From the NCBI RefSeq assembly GCF_907165205.1, contig NC_058191.1, positions 21,036,064-21,100,063 of the forward strand: a stretch of 64,000 nt of DNA, read 5' to 3'. The notes beneath the pieces are model-generated. The model was not told where the DNA came from, did not search any database, and saw only the letters and a program-made list of their open reading frames with translations. Every line of letters begins with the position of its first letter. Position 1 is the first letter of the stretch. The translations under genes and the position numbers were made by a program. Positions 12,521 through 22,426 of the stretch are shown here, one piece after another. The stretch is from Coccinella septempunctata (Eukaryota > Arthropoda > Insecta > Coleoptera > Coccinellidae).

Positions 12521-12838
12521 TTTAAAATTTGAACCGTTTCGTTTCGATTGTACAATTTGGCAACATCGAAGGAAATATGCGTTAAAATAAAGGACAACGA
12601 ATACACTATCTTGATGAGATAGACAAAGATGGCTGTCTATGAAGTCTGCGACGAACGAAGAAGGTCATACAATTTTATGGGATTTTTATGGCCGGAAGCT
12701 GTTGAGGCTCGCCAGTGAGTACGCGCCTTATGTTGTAAACCAACAGCTGTTATTTTATAAACAAGCCATTGTTTTTTTTTCTAGTAGGCGCTGTTGCCAA
12801 ATAGTAAACTAGAAACGAAGCGATTTAAATTTTAAAAC
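12521..12838. mobile_element. Small inverted-repeat element (MITE-like)
   Basis: The ends at 12521-12570 and about 12785-12838 are imperfect inverted copies of one another. Shared features are TAAAATTT, CGTTTCGTTTC and TTTGGCAAC in the same order. The interior has no credible ORF. No clear target duplication was found, so the superfamily is open. An unannotated AT-rich stretch (12146-12520) precedes it, and 12839-13081 is likewise featureless. Confidence 0.6.
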
Positions 12839-13081
12839 TTCATATTTGAAGAATGATTTTGAATAGAGATATTTTGAAAAATTCATGAATGAAACTCATA
12901 ATTATTCAGTTTAAACTTGCATTGTGATAAGCCAAGAAGAATTCCAAATTCTGAATGAGTAAGGGATTTAGTTTTGCTTTACTCTGGTGATTTTATGATC
13001 GAATATTTCGTGGGTGATTCCATATAAGTTTGGTTGTGTGTATATTCATAGGCTTGCTCGTAGAGTTTTCCACAACGGTTG

Positions 13082-14070
13082 TGAACTGTACACAGTGGCG
13101 GCTGTGTAAAATATTTTCTATACCTATGTATTATGCAGGTTTCCACATCACTATGGGGTACTGCACTCCGTGCGTTAGTTTTTCATTGTGGAGTTTCGCC
13201 AAAAATTTTTGTTTCTGTTTCAATAATCTCTGAAGATTATCCGAAATAACTATTTTAGCCCTGCATACCACTTGAAAAACAAACATAATATCGGAACAAA
13301 TATGAAAATAAGAACCGAAAATATATATAACAAATAAAAATACTCTAAAAATGCTTATCCATAAAATAAAACAAACAAAAGTGCATTCTAACGAAATTGA
13401 GAATTGCGAGAAATTAACATCACCTCGAGCGCAAACGATTGATTCGAGATATCCCGAACGATCATTCTTCGAGTTACCGAAGAGAGGCATTCTAGGGTCG
13501 GCAGGGTCGCTGCCTGCCGGACCTATATGTCCTACACCGTGCGAAGTATTGAGCCAACAATATCAACTTTCATCATAGTTTTGGTCTTTATTCTCTGAAA
13601 AGTTCTTAAAAAATTGTCGGAATTTCATTAGTATTATATATTCAGCACTCACGTTTATAAAAATTAACAAATACGATAAAAATTCGTTTTAAATAACAGC
13701 GATCTCTTGTAATTTGTTATGTGAAACTGAAACTATCGGATATTGGCGGAAAAAACATTAAATAAGAGGCTTATCTAAAAAAAATTATTCAAGTTTGAAG
13801 CAATTTGACCCATTGATATTAGCGCTCCTTCGATATGTTTACAATGCAGATTCGGCATGCCGTACCTGAATGAACAAAACGAACGGTCGGTCACTCGGTC
13901 ACTAGAGAAGGCATCTGCGGCGCTGTCTTCACATTTTTGCTGCTCGCGAAATTTTGGGTCGGCACTGCCGACCCTGCCGTCCCTGACGGGCCGCCACTGA
14001 CTGTACAGAGCAAGCGCAAATGGATTTTCGCTACCCTAAAAATGGAATTGCGCTTGCTCTGTACAGTTCA
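13082..14070. repeat. 23-bp hairpin interrupted by hAT 2
   Basis: With the hAT and one target duplication removed, the left arm (13082-13092 plus 14008-14019) and the right arm (14048-14070) are perfect reverse complements over 23 bp. They are separated by a 28-nt loop. The arm begins TGAACTGTACAGAG and ends AAGCGCAA. It could be the end of a small palindromic element or a transcribed hairpin. No transcript evidence is visible. Confidence 0.75.
13093..13999. mobile_element. Non-autonomous hAT-type DNA transposon 2
   Basis: The element is flanked by an exact 8-bp duplication, ACTGTACA (13085-13092 and 14000-14007). Its ends begin CAGTGGCGGC on both sides, the same terminal decamer as the right end of hAT 1. 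It is 907 bp with no transposase. Near its right end are short palindromes built on GGTCGGCA / TGCCGACC. The insertion site lies inside the left arm of a 23-bp hairpin. Confidence 0.9.
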
Positions 14071-14680
14071 TAAGTGATGCAAAGCACTCTACGAATAAAA
14101 CCTTATGATTTCTATGGGATAACCCACAATAAATCAGTTTTCACAATGTGAATTCGTTTCGAATTGCTCCTTGAAAAGAGGTCGTTTAGCTGTCCTAAAA
14201 GGAATCAATAATGTGACCTTTATCTTCTCCACATATTCCTGATGAAAAATACACTTTACAGCATATTTTTTCAAGGATTATTTTGCGAGATATGGCGGGT
14301 TGAAGAATTCTACATGTAGGCAAGAAATTAATTCGAGCTCCGATAACCGGAGCGAGGGGACTCGAAGCGCCAATCCGGTCTATACATTCAGCTATAATTT
14401 AAAGCGAGCGATAACGCGTGCTCCATCCCTCAATCCTAAAATGTACAAGGTGTTTATGAGAAAATCATGAAGTTGGACTAATCGAATCAAAACTCAAGGT
14501 TTTCAAATTACAACCTTTATTTTTATTGTTATTATGATTCATGTTATATTCTACATGCATTAGTGATCTGTGATAATAACTCAATGATATTCTATGTCTA
14601 ACATAGGTAGGTCCACTACAAACCCTTTTTTACGTTTAAATTAATAAAAACAAATGAACTGAACAAACAAAGCAGAAAAT
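14071..14680. other. Stretch without recognised gene
   Basis: No coding feature or clear terminal repeat was recognised. If gypsy relic B (-) is complete at its 3' end, its LTR would be expected here. I could not identify an LTR pair. Confidence 0.4.
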
Positions 14681-16423
14681 GATTATAACAAATCATAATC
14701 TTTCTGCCAAACTGGTTTCTGCTTATTGCGAACTGGACGTGAAGCAACTGCTGCAGTTGGTGAACCTTCTCCACTTTTGATCGCTTCAGGTAATGAATCA
14801 TCTCAACTTCTCAGTTGGACGATGATCATAACATTCCACTTGAGTTTTATGACGTTGAATTGAACGCGTAGGTGTATTAACCGAGACCAATGGACCATCG
14901 ACTGATGAAACTGTTCCTGTTTCCCCTTCAAACTTGGAATCGGATTTAAGATGACCAACAGGTCTTTTCACCGAAACTTCGTCTCCAACTTCAAATGCTT
15001 TGTCAAGAACTTAGTCATATTTGATATTTGAGTCTTTCTGATGAGAACGCCTTTTGGTATGCATCACGTTCTCGAACACCTGGAACTTCGATCCGTTCTC
15101 TCATCGTTGGAATTTTGTCTCGAAGTTTGCGATTGAACAGGTCTGCCGGACTAATATCAGTTACAGAATGAGGAGTTGAATGATACATCAGGAGATAATT
15201 GTTTAACTCCTGCTTGTAGTTTTTATCTTTCAGCATAGCAATTTTGATAATCTTGTTTATACTGCGATTTTGCCTTTCTAACTCTCCATTGGCTTGAGCC
15301 CAATAAGGTGGAGTGGTGTAATGAATGATACCTAACTCTTTACAGAAATTTAAAAACTTTTCAGAATTAAAAGGAGGACCATTGTCCGATGTTATTGAAT
15401 ATCAATAGCCAAACCTCGCAAAAACTTCTTGCAGGAATACCGTCGTAGCTCAGCTGTGGTCTTCTTCATGACCTTGCACTCGATGAATTTGCTGAAGTAA
15501 TCTACTACAACACATACGTGTTTGTTTTTGATGGCAATGATTTAAAATCAATGGCTAAGTCCTGCCAAGGTCCATCAGGGAGAGTACGACGAGACATCTC
15601 TTGCAAAGTGATTGACTTACCAACCTTCTGAAACTCGTCGCAGGTGCGAACAAATGTATCTGCTTCCCTATCAATCCCAGGCCACCACAACTTGCTTCTG
15701 AGGCGTTCCTTTATCTTTATAATACCTGGATGACCTTCATGTGCATTCTCTAATACCTGTCTCCGTAGTAATGCTGGAATGACAATGCGAGAACCCCTAG
15801 ATGAATGTTGTTGAGAATGCATAATCCTTCGACTAATGCAGAATATGGCTTCTCAGTGACTCGTCGATTTGAACGAAGGCTTTCTCAAACAGACTTTAAA
15901 ATTTCATCTGCCCCTAATGCAGTACGAATCTCTTTCAAGGTAATAGCTTTTGGAACTAAATTGTGTAAAACCATTACTAAATTCTTCTCGTACATATCAT
16001 TTTCTGTTACTATATTTCTAGGTGGAACTAGCGTGACAATGGATCCGCAATATTGTTCTTGCCTACATGTATAAATCTGTATTTGTAACCTTGAATTCGC
16101 TAAAGCCACTGTTCTAGTCTTGCACACGGTTTTGACCTCGAACCAAAAATGGTTTGTAACGGTTTATGATCCTTAACCAGGTCGAATTCACGACCAACTA
16201 AATACATTTTTAACCTTTCCACTGCAAATACCGGAGCCAAAGCGTCTTTCTCCGTTTGGGAGTATCGTCGTTCAATTGGAGAAAGAGAACGGCTGACATA
16301 ACATATCACTCGAAATTGATCATTCTTTCTTTGTAGCAGCAATGCACCAAGACCTACTGGACTTGCATCCGCCATAACAATTGTTGTTAAGTCAGGATTG
16401 AACAAACTGAGATAGGTAAGTAT
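14680..16423 (-). pseudogene. Ty3/gypsy pol relic B (RNase H - integrase)
   Basis: Reading leftward from 16405: an RNase H domain (MADASPVGLGALLL, then YSQTEKDALAPVFAVERL, then KDHKPLQ), then an integrase N-terminal zinc finger near 15700 (AHEGHPGI, LWWPGI, TCDEFQK). The second finger cysteine is replaced by phenylalanine. The catalytic core follows (DLAIDF; TPPYWAQANGELE-like near 15300). The C-terminal part (15236-15015) contains YLLMYHSTPHSVT, and a tail ends near 14680. Several frame changes and stops interrupt it, so it is defective. The RT that should precede RNase H is absent, because the LTR of relic A abuts the upstream side. The motif style matches the Mag-like gypsy branch common in insects (inference). 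Confidence 0.85.
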
Positions 16424-16716
16424 TGTAACGTTTTCTTCGCTTAATTAAAACGTCCGACTGATTAAAATTATTTATTTACACTTAATACACTTATAACTCA
16501 CAAACTAACTATGTCACTTCTATTTATTTCCACTCGTATCTATTTCCACTAGCCTGTTGCTTGCACTGTGAACTATAACTGTAGATACTTGACTACCTGC
16601 TCCTCCGCTGGGCTTATATAGGCGCCAGAAACATTCCCGTGCCTTCGCGGTCGTTCCAGAATAAAGCGACCGGTCTGGTTTCCAAAGGTCCGACCGCAAG
16701 GGCCGGACTGGTTACA
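16424..16716 (-). repeat. 3' LTR of Ty3/gypsy relic A
   Basis: On the minus strand this 293-bp segment begins TGTAAC and ends GTTACA, the TG...CA inverted termini of LTRs. A TATATAAG box lies at about 16613-16621. Immediately upstream on the same strand is a purine-rich tract, which marks it as a 3' LTR. No second copy was found near 18.6 kb, so the 5' LTR is missing. Confidence 0.8.
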
Positions 16717-17262
16717 CTGTCCCCTCCTTAAGCCTGTTCTGTCCAAGAACAGATTTAGTGAATTTCTCCGAGGACCGTGGCGAAACCTGCACTCATCACC
16801 ATTCCTACAGTAGCCTTTTTGATGGAAGTAGCACTCCACAGTTTTTCTAGGCTCCTTCGTTTGCTTCGGATTAAAATTGCATACTAGGATCCGTATACCA
16901 GTCTTCTGAAATACCACCTCCAGCATGCTTCGCACAACCCGCCAATTCAGCTGGTCCAGTCCGCAACCGAGCTTAGGAACAGCTAATTTCCTAACTCCAA
17001 AGCGTTGAAGGTCTTCTTTCAAGCTATTAAGTGCCGTAGATTCTTATAGGTTGACTTCTGATGGAAATGTTGCTTGGTGAATAGGTAATAAATGAACCGA
17101 CCTTCAGCCTTCAATTTCAAAGCTTTTCCGATTCTTGGCTGCTGTCGTAATAGTTCTTGCCTACGTCCAAATTTATTTCTGAATACTCTTGCTATACCTT
17201 TGCTCATACGAAGGTCGTTCGCTACACAATGAGCGAGAGAGTATTCCTTAGAAACTGTAAAG
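16573..17262 (-). pseudogene. Gypsy relic A accessory ORF: macro-like domain plus CCCH zinc finger
   Basis: The first segment reads YSLAHCVANDLRMSKGIA, then a basic FRNKFG stretch, then RFIYYLFTK...TYKNL. This is the pattern of a macro (ADP-ribose-binding) domain. The frame shifts near 17020 into a second segment with the domain's C-terminal half (LAVPKLGCGLDQLNW). A canonical CCCH zinc finger follows (CYFHQKGYC...CRFRHG, spacing C-x7-C-x5-C-x3-H). The frame runs through the polypurine tract into the LTR and stops at 16573. It lies between the integrase C-terminus and the 3' LTR, where other gypsy elements carry env. ADP-ribose binding or hydrolysis is an inference from the motif. One frameshift breaks this copy. 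Confidence 0.72.
16717..16729 (-). other. Polypurine tract of gypsy relic A
   Basis: The minus strand reads AAGGAGGGGACAG directly before the LTR start TGTAAC. By family knowledge this is the plus-strand primer site for reverse transcription. Confidence 0.7.
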
Positions 17263-17267
17263 AGGTC

Positions 17268-17543
17268 TTAATGCACTTCCTGTGTGATGCCGAACCGTGC
17301 AACGCGTGTCTCACCATAGCAATCTATAAACCTCTGGTAATCGCTGCTACCTTGCATCGGAGCTTCCAAAAGACGTACCTCTTCTTCGTCCTGTGCGTAC
17401 GGGGCTAACCGGTTGAAATGGACGACCTTCGGTTGTCCTCTGGGGAGCTTCCTTATCCTGTAAACTACATCATTTATCCTCTTGATTACTTCATACGGTC
17501 CCTCCCAATGTCTCTTCAGCTTCGGAGAAAAACCTTTCCTCAT
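17268..17543 (-). pseudogene. Gypsy relic A integrase C-terminus (GPY/F domain)
   Basis: The segment carries the chromoviral/gypsy integrase tail signature KLKRHWEGPYEVIKRI, followed by VVYRI and PKVVHFNRLAPY. It directly follows the protease remnant with no RT, RNase H or integrase core between them. About 3 kb of pol must therefore have been deleted at roughly 17540. It precedes the macro-domain ORF. Confidence 0.8.
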
Positions 17544-18600
17544 GCTATCACTATGCCTTCAGTTTGCCCTGGCAACGTGATGTCCTCGGTCAGTCGAATC
17601 CGATATATCTTCTCCTCCACATCATTGAATGGAATCTCTTCACTTCCTAGCCGAAGTACATCACTCGTCATATCCAATTGGCATCCAAGCTTCTTAACAA
17701 GGTCTAATCCCAGAATAACTTCTTCCGTGATTCCAGCTACCAGAACTTCGTGGCTAACCGTTGTGTTTCCCAATTCAATAGTGGAGACGATCGATCCATA
17801 AGTCGGTATTTCTTGTCAAGACGCAGTTCAAAGTTTGATCCTAACTGGGCGAATATTGAATCCTCCAGCAATTTCTGGACGCACAGTGGTTTTGGTCGAG
17901 CCAGTGTCTACCAGTATTTTCACACTTCTATCATTTATCTTTCCTGGGATAACTATGCTTGATAAATCCTTAGATATTATTCCTCGGATTATCACTTCGG
18001 AGGCATTTTTGGCTTGGGTCGATTTATGCCCCTTATCACCGACCCCTTTTAGTTTCCCTGCTGTCTTTTTCCAATTATGGACAGTTTCGCTTGAAATGCC
18101 CACTTTTGTTGCAATTCCAGCACACAGTAACCTGTTTCCTAACTCGTGATATTCTGCGGATTTCTTCTCTGACAATGTCCTCAATAGATCGGTCTGTTTC
18201 TTGGACTTGTCTTACAGGAAGGTGTCCTCTATGCGAAGCTTGCTTCGCTGCCTCAATTACCAAAGCCTGGGCTAAGGAATCATCTATGGTTCTAGGGCGT
18301 GCTAGTTTCAGGGCTTGTTGTATTTCACTACACTTTATCCCATCCACGAATGTCTGGATTGATAGCTGTTCCAGGAAGCTATCTGGAGCAGATGGATAAG
18401 CCAGTCTGACTAATCTCGCCACATCAGCTTCAAACTAGTGGAGATTTTCCCCTGTTTTCTGCACTCGTTACTTTATTTGTGCATGGTATACTTGTTGTAG
18501 ATGAGCATCGCCATATCTCATCTGAAGTTTCGATGTAAGAACTTCGTAACAGGCTTGTTGACTCTTCGGAATCGTTTGCAGAATGTTGAGTGAGGTAAAT
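17540..18600 (-). pseudogene. Gypsy relic A gag (CCHC knuckle) and protease
   Basis: The visible gag begins at about 18600, already mid-protein (CYEVLTSKLQMRYGD-like, HLQQVYHAQ in frame) and continues as VARLVRLAYPSAPDSFLEQL. It ends with the zinc knuckle CWNCNKSGHFKRNCP near 18080. The protease follows in a shifted frame: ILVDTGSTKTTV (active-site DTG, near 17890) and further on VILGLDLVKKLGC. Frame changes lie near 18430 and 17800. No gag start or 5' LTR is seen, because upstream sequence belongs to the DUF7869-like gene. The element is thus 5'-truncated and internally deleted. Confidence 0.8.
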
Positions 18601-19384
18601 TTCTTTGTTCTTCAGTTTGCCCTCAATAGTACTGTGTACGTTATCCACCTCCATTTAGGTATGACCTTTTTCTAAAAATTGCTGAGTAATTGTGACTTTT
18701 CGTTCTATAAAAAACTGAACCAATGCATTTCCCAAAAGGGCGTTCCTATTCTGGTAAGTACAGCCATCGCTGATTATAACAACTGAACTGATTATAACAA
18801 CTGTGCTTTTCTATCTCTTTATCAAGAAAATCTATTACAAAGCGTGCAAAAACTGATGCTACAAGACCATCTTTCTTTCATTCCACAAATAGCAAGTGAC
18901 ATCTTTTGTAGCAATATTGTGAAGTGTGAAATTATGCACAAATAATTTCATTATATAATAAAGAGCACTAGCTTTCAGCATAGGAGATAGTTTCACAGCC
19001 TGCATATCCATAGTATATGTTAACTGTTCTCCGTTCAGGGCTTTCTCTTTTTCTTGATTCTTCTGGTCCCTTTTTTCCTCTTTACGCTTTACATGCTGTG
19101 CATACTGTTCCTCAGACACCTGCTTATGTTTATACCCAATGCAATTGTCGCACTGGTCCTTTTTTGGTTGAAAAAGTCCCAGATTCTTGATTCTAAATAT
19201 CTCGAGAAATTGCTTCTTGTCTCTCTTGTTGACAAGCTTGTAGATACATTCGGAAGAGTTCAGATTTTGACTCAATGATTGGCTCAAGTATTCCTTCGAT
19301 GTAGAAGATCGACAGTAGTAGGAGGGCATTTTTGGCAGCCTGTTAGGATAAATAAATGCAAAACTCTTTTTTTCTTCTCTTTCT
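18597..19384 (-). pseudogene. Uncharacterised transposase-like (DUF7869-type) gene, C-terminal piece
   Basis: The reading contains LPKMPSYYCRSSTSKEYL, KNLGLFQPKKDQCDNC, LTYTMDMQAVKLSPML, ASALYYIMKLFVHNFT and IATKDVTCYLWNERK. A frameshift near 18880 follows, then VASVFARFVIDFL, LVQFFIERK and MEVDNVHSTIEGKLKN. I recognise this as a repeated arthropod family usually left uncharacterised (DUF7869-like) with transposase-like features; the name is from memory. Its upstream part lies at 20400-21095, separated by an inserted Jockey copy. Downstream it runs straight into the gypsy gag at about 18597. The function is not established. Confidence 0.65.
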
Positions 19385-19387
19385 CTT

Positions 19388-20386
19388 TCCTCAACAAAAT
19401 ATATAGAGGCTGGAGTACCCCAAGTGTCAGTGCTTGGGCCACTTCTGTAAAACATATACATTCACAATATTCCGAAGAATCCAAGAACCATGCTAACGTT
19501 ATATGCTGACGACACAGGCATAGCAACTCGACACCGCAACCCAGAAGTAATAGAACGAGTTCTACAAGAAACGATTGACGAAACAAATGACTGGTGCATA
19601 AAGTGGAAAATCAAGCTCAATGGACAAAAGAGCCAAGCAATATTACTGCAGAAGAGAAGACTGCAACCCACAACGAATCTAGAAGTTGACGGCGAAGAAA
19701 TCGACTGGAAAAATGAAGCCTTATATTTAGGATTAACGCTTGACAAAGGACTTACTTGGAAAAGTCATACCAAACAAGCAATCGACAAAACGAAAGCAGC
19801 GATGAATAGACTCTACCCTCTGATAGGAAGAAGAAGCCACATGTCGAAAGAGACGAAATTAAAGGTGATCAAAGCCGTTGCTAGGCCTCAACTGACTTAT
19901 GGATCAGTTGCCTGGGTTTTCGCGGCAAAGAGCCATATCAAAAGAATTCAGGCCACTGAAAACAAGCTGCTACGATGCACCTTAGTTTGTCAGGAATAGA
20001 CAGATTTATAGGGACCTAAAATTAAAAATTAAAAATTATTCGAAACAGCGAAAAACCATGCGAATCAAGAACTCAGGAGACTAGTGTGGACTACGACCCA
20101 GAGGAAGACAAAAGGAGAATGAGAATTTACCGAAGGAGTAAATCCAATAAAGTGTTATCCATTAGAGGATAAACACATAAATTCCAGCACAATAGTGTGC
20201 GAGAAGAAAACCGACTAAAAGATGAACGGTTTATAGGCAAATGCCCGGAACCAATATTCAAGAAGCAGTTGAGGGTTTTTAGTGGGTCCCGAGCTCAGGA
20301 GAGTGAGAATCCCCACACTTGTTCCCTCTCAGGAGAGGGTGGTACGTCTGACTTGCAGATTTTCCCCCTGCTACACCAAAAAAAAA
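19388..20386 (+). mobile_element. Jockey-type copy 4, 5'-truncated
   Basis: The copy starts inside the RT domain just before the AGVPQGSVLGP motif. It contains LYADDTGIATRHRN and YLGLTLDKGLTW within the open segment 19490-19999, and ends with the family's 3' UTR and a short A-run (20378-20386). Premature termination at 19999 comes from an 11-nt deletion before the APWFVRN-type motif. Severe 5' truncation is the usual result of incomplete reverse transcription. It is inserted antisense in the DUF7869-type gene. The flanks are Y-rich on both sides (TTTTCTT runs), so a target duplication cannot be defined. Confidence 0.88.
19490..19999 (+). pseudogene. Jockey copy 4 ORF2 fragment (RT thumb and connection)
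   Basis: This open segment retains the YADD catalytic box near its start, the INGQKSQAILLQKRRL strand and YLGLTLDKGLTW. It also holds the C-terminal LYPLIGRRSHMSKETK, RPQLTYGSVAW and RIQATENKLLR region that copy 2 has lost. The last codons are out of frame. It cannot encode a working enzyme, because the endonuclease and RT fingers are missing. Confidence 0.88.
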
Positions 20387-20399
20387 TTTTCTTTTTTCT

Positions 20400-21095
20400 T
20401 TTCTGAAAATATTTTGTCGTACTATTATATCTGGGTGCATGCCATCCTTGCTTGTCAGGACCCAATTCCTTACCGTCCATTCTTTCAAACCGAATGTCGA
20501 CAGAAACAATGTTTTGCAGACTGGTTGCAGCTCATTATTTATTTTGAAAGTATAGTGCAATGTCCTTTTTTTTCTTGATGGACTGGTATCAGTATTAGCT
20601 TTTCTTGGTCGATTCACTTCTCTCATCTAAACTAGACTGCTAACATATACTTTTCTTTGTTTCCAATCCATCTCTTGCCAAAACATTGAAAAGAGACGTT
20701 CCCTATCAGACTGTGAAATACTTGAACACACTCTTGTTTTCATTCTTTTGCACTCCTTGCTCCAACAGGGTGGACCTACTTTTCTAGCAGTTTTTTTTTC
20801 ACATTGAAGCTTTTTCTTCCAGTCTGGGGTTGTTGTCTTTTTTTCCCTAGTAGAAGAGGAGTTAACTTGATTGTCAAACCCAATATTGTTATTCTCTTTA
20901 TTATTTCTCATGAAACTATATCGAGGAGTGAAAGGTGAATCTGATGTATGTATGCTCATCAGCTTCTTCACGATTTTCGACTTCCGCATTGAATAATTCA
21001 TCTGGAGGAGAAGACAATGTCTGACACTCCTCTACTGCTGTAGCATCATACATGTTAAAAATTTTTATGATTTCTCTATCAGTATTAGGAGAAAT
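20400..21095 (-). pseudogene. DUF7869-type gene, N-terminal piece
   Basis: The reading includes GPPCWSKECKRMKTRVC, FSMFWQEMDWKQRKVYV, an in-frame TAG at about 20627, then RKKRTLHYTF and LFLSTFGLKEWTVRNWV. These match the N-terminal order of the family whose C-terminal half is at 18597-19384. The frame enters A-rich sequence where the Jockey copy was inserted. A further possible exon (ISPNTDREIIKIF-like) lies at about 21000-21095 in another frame with an AG before it. The stop and the insertion make it non-functional. Confidence 0.6.
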
Positions 21096-21099
21096 CCTG

Positions 21100-21950
21100 A
21101 AAAAAGTAAATATTTATGACAAAAATTGCAAAATGTTTTATAATTATTGCTCACGTTGTTTTTTCGTCATTATTATTTTCAACCTCAGCATTTTGTAAAA
21201 TTCTGAAAAATTTTAGTATTCAAGACAAAAATTTTTGAAAATATTGGATAAATAGCTTACAATACTTCGCCTTCAGAAAGAAAAAATACTGTATCCGTCA
21301 AAACACTGTTATTCAAGCGATTGCAAAAATAATAGAAGAAAACAAGGTTCGAATGTGAGGAGTTGATGTCACCACTCAAATCTTACTCACACTGGATTTC
21401 CATCACCAAGGTCTAAAACAAATTCAATATTGTTATTAGTCAAGGACTCATCTTCTCTCTTCTAACTTCCCTGTAGCCAAATTCAGCAATTTCCAACTCC
21501 TACTATTTTGATCCATTATTTTTTGGTCTCAACTATACAGAAGAAGAACAAATTACCAAAATGAAAACTTACATTCTGTAAGCTATTTCAGTTGATAAAG
21601 AAAACTCTTAAGCGCCAAGCGAAGTCGAGTTTTTCGTTCACGAATAACTGCTCCAGCCTGATTTCATTTTGGCAATCAATAAGTGATAACCTATCGATAA
21701 TTCATAGTCCCATAATCTTAAACAACTATTATCCAAATGGAGCACACTTACCTGAAAATACGGTATGAAAACTACCACAATTCCCAACAGAAACATAAAC
21801 TAAGAGATATGAACAAGGGCTAGCTAGTATTTCAAGTTGCTTACTAGTTTGCACTTCGCGGTAAAAAAATAAAGAAGGCGCTTGTGTGGTTTTCTTACTT
21901 GCATTCTATTGGTTGGAGACTTACGAGCATTTCACAGCATATTCAAAAGA
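21100..21950. other. AT-rich stretch, no gene recognised
   Basis: Several TTTTCAG-like or similar splice-like signals occur on the minus strand and could belong to the degraded DUF7869-type gene. I cannot assign exons. The last 12 bases before 21963 are the target site of Jockey copy 3. Confidence 0.4.
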
Positions 21951-22426
21951 ACTAATCTCTAATGAGAGAATGACTCGGAATGCCGAGTCATTCGCTTGAC
22001 AGGAGAAGACGTGCTACAGTGCTCCTAGTGCTATAAAAGAGAAAGCGGACGAGAAAGTCGAAGTGTCACAGTGCCGTAAAAGTGAAAGCGGAGGTGAAAG
22101 TGCCCACTAACAAAGCTACGGAATATTTGATTCCGTCTGTGAAGTTTGTGTAGGTTCTATATTTGCTATCGGAATTTTAATTCTTTAAAATTTTCAAAGT
22201 TAGTGTTTATCCTTAGTGTCCAGAGGATTTTTTTTCTCGTTGGTACTGCAGAAAACATCAGGTGAGCTTATTTTTCGTATCTTTCTTTCTGATTTTTCTC
22301 ATAGCGTAGAGAATTTTTGATGAGTCGTTTTGTTTTTATGCATGAGATACATTTTTCTTTTTTGTCTTGAAAAATTTTATTTCCAATTTGTTTGAGTAGC
22401 AAAGTAATTATTAATCAGATTTTAAA

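Noticed and set aside
18430..18654. A single small gene beginning MEVDNVHS
   Set aside because: Its first third is the end of the DUF7869-type protein, and the rest is a wrong-frame reading of gypsy gag.
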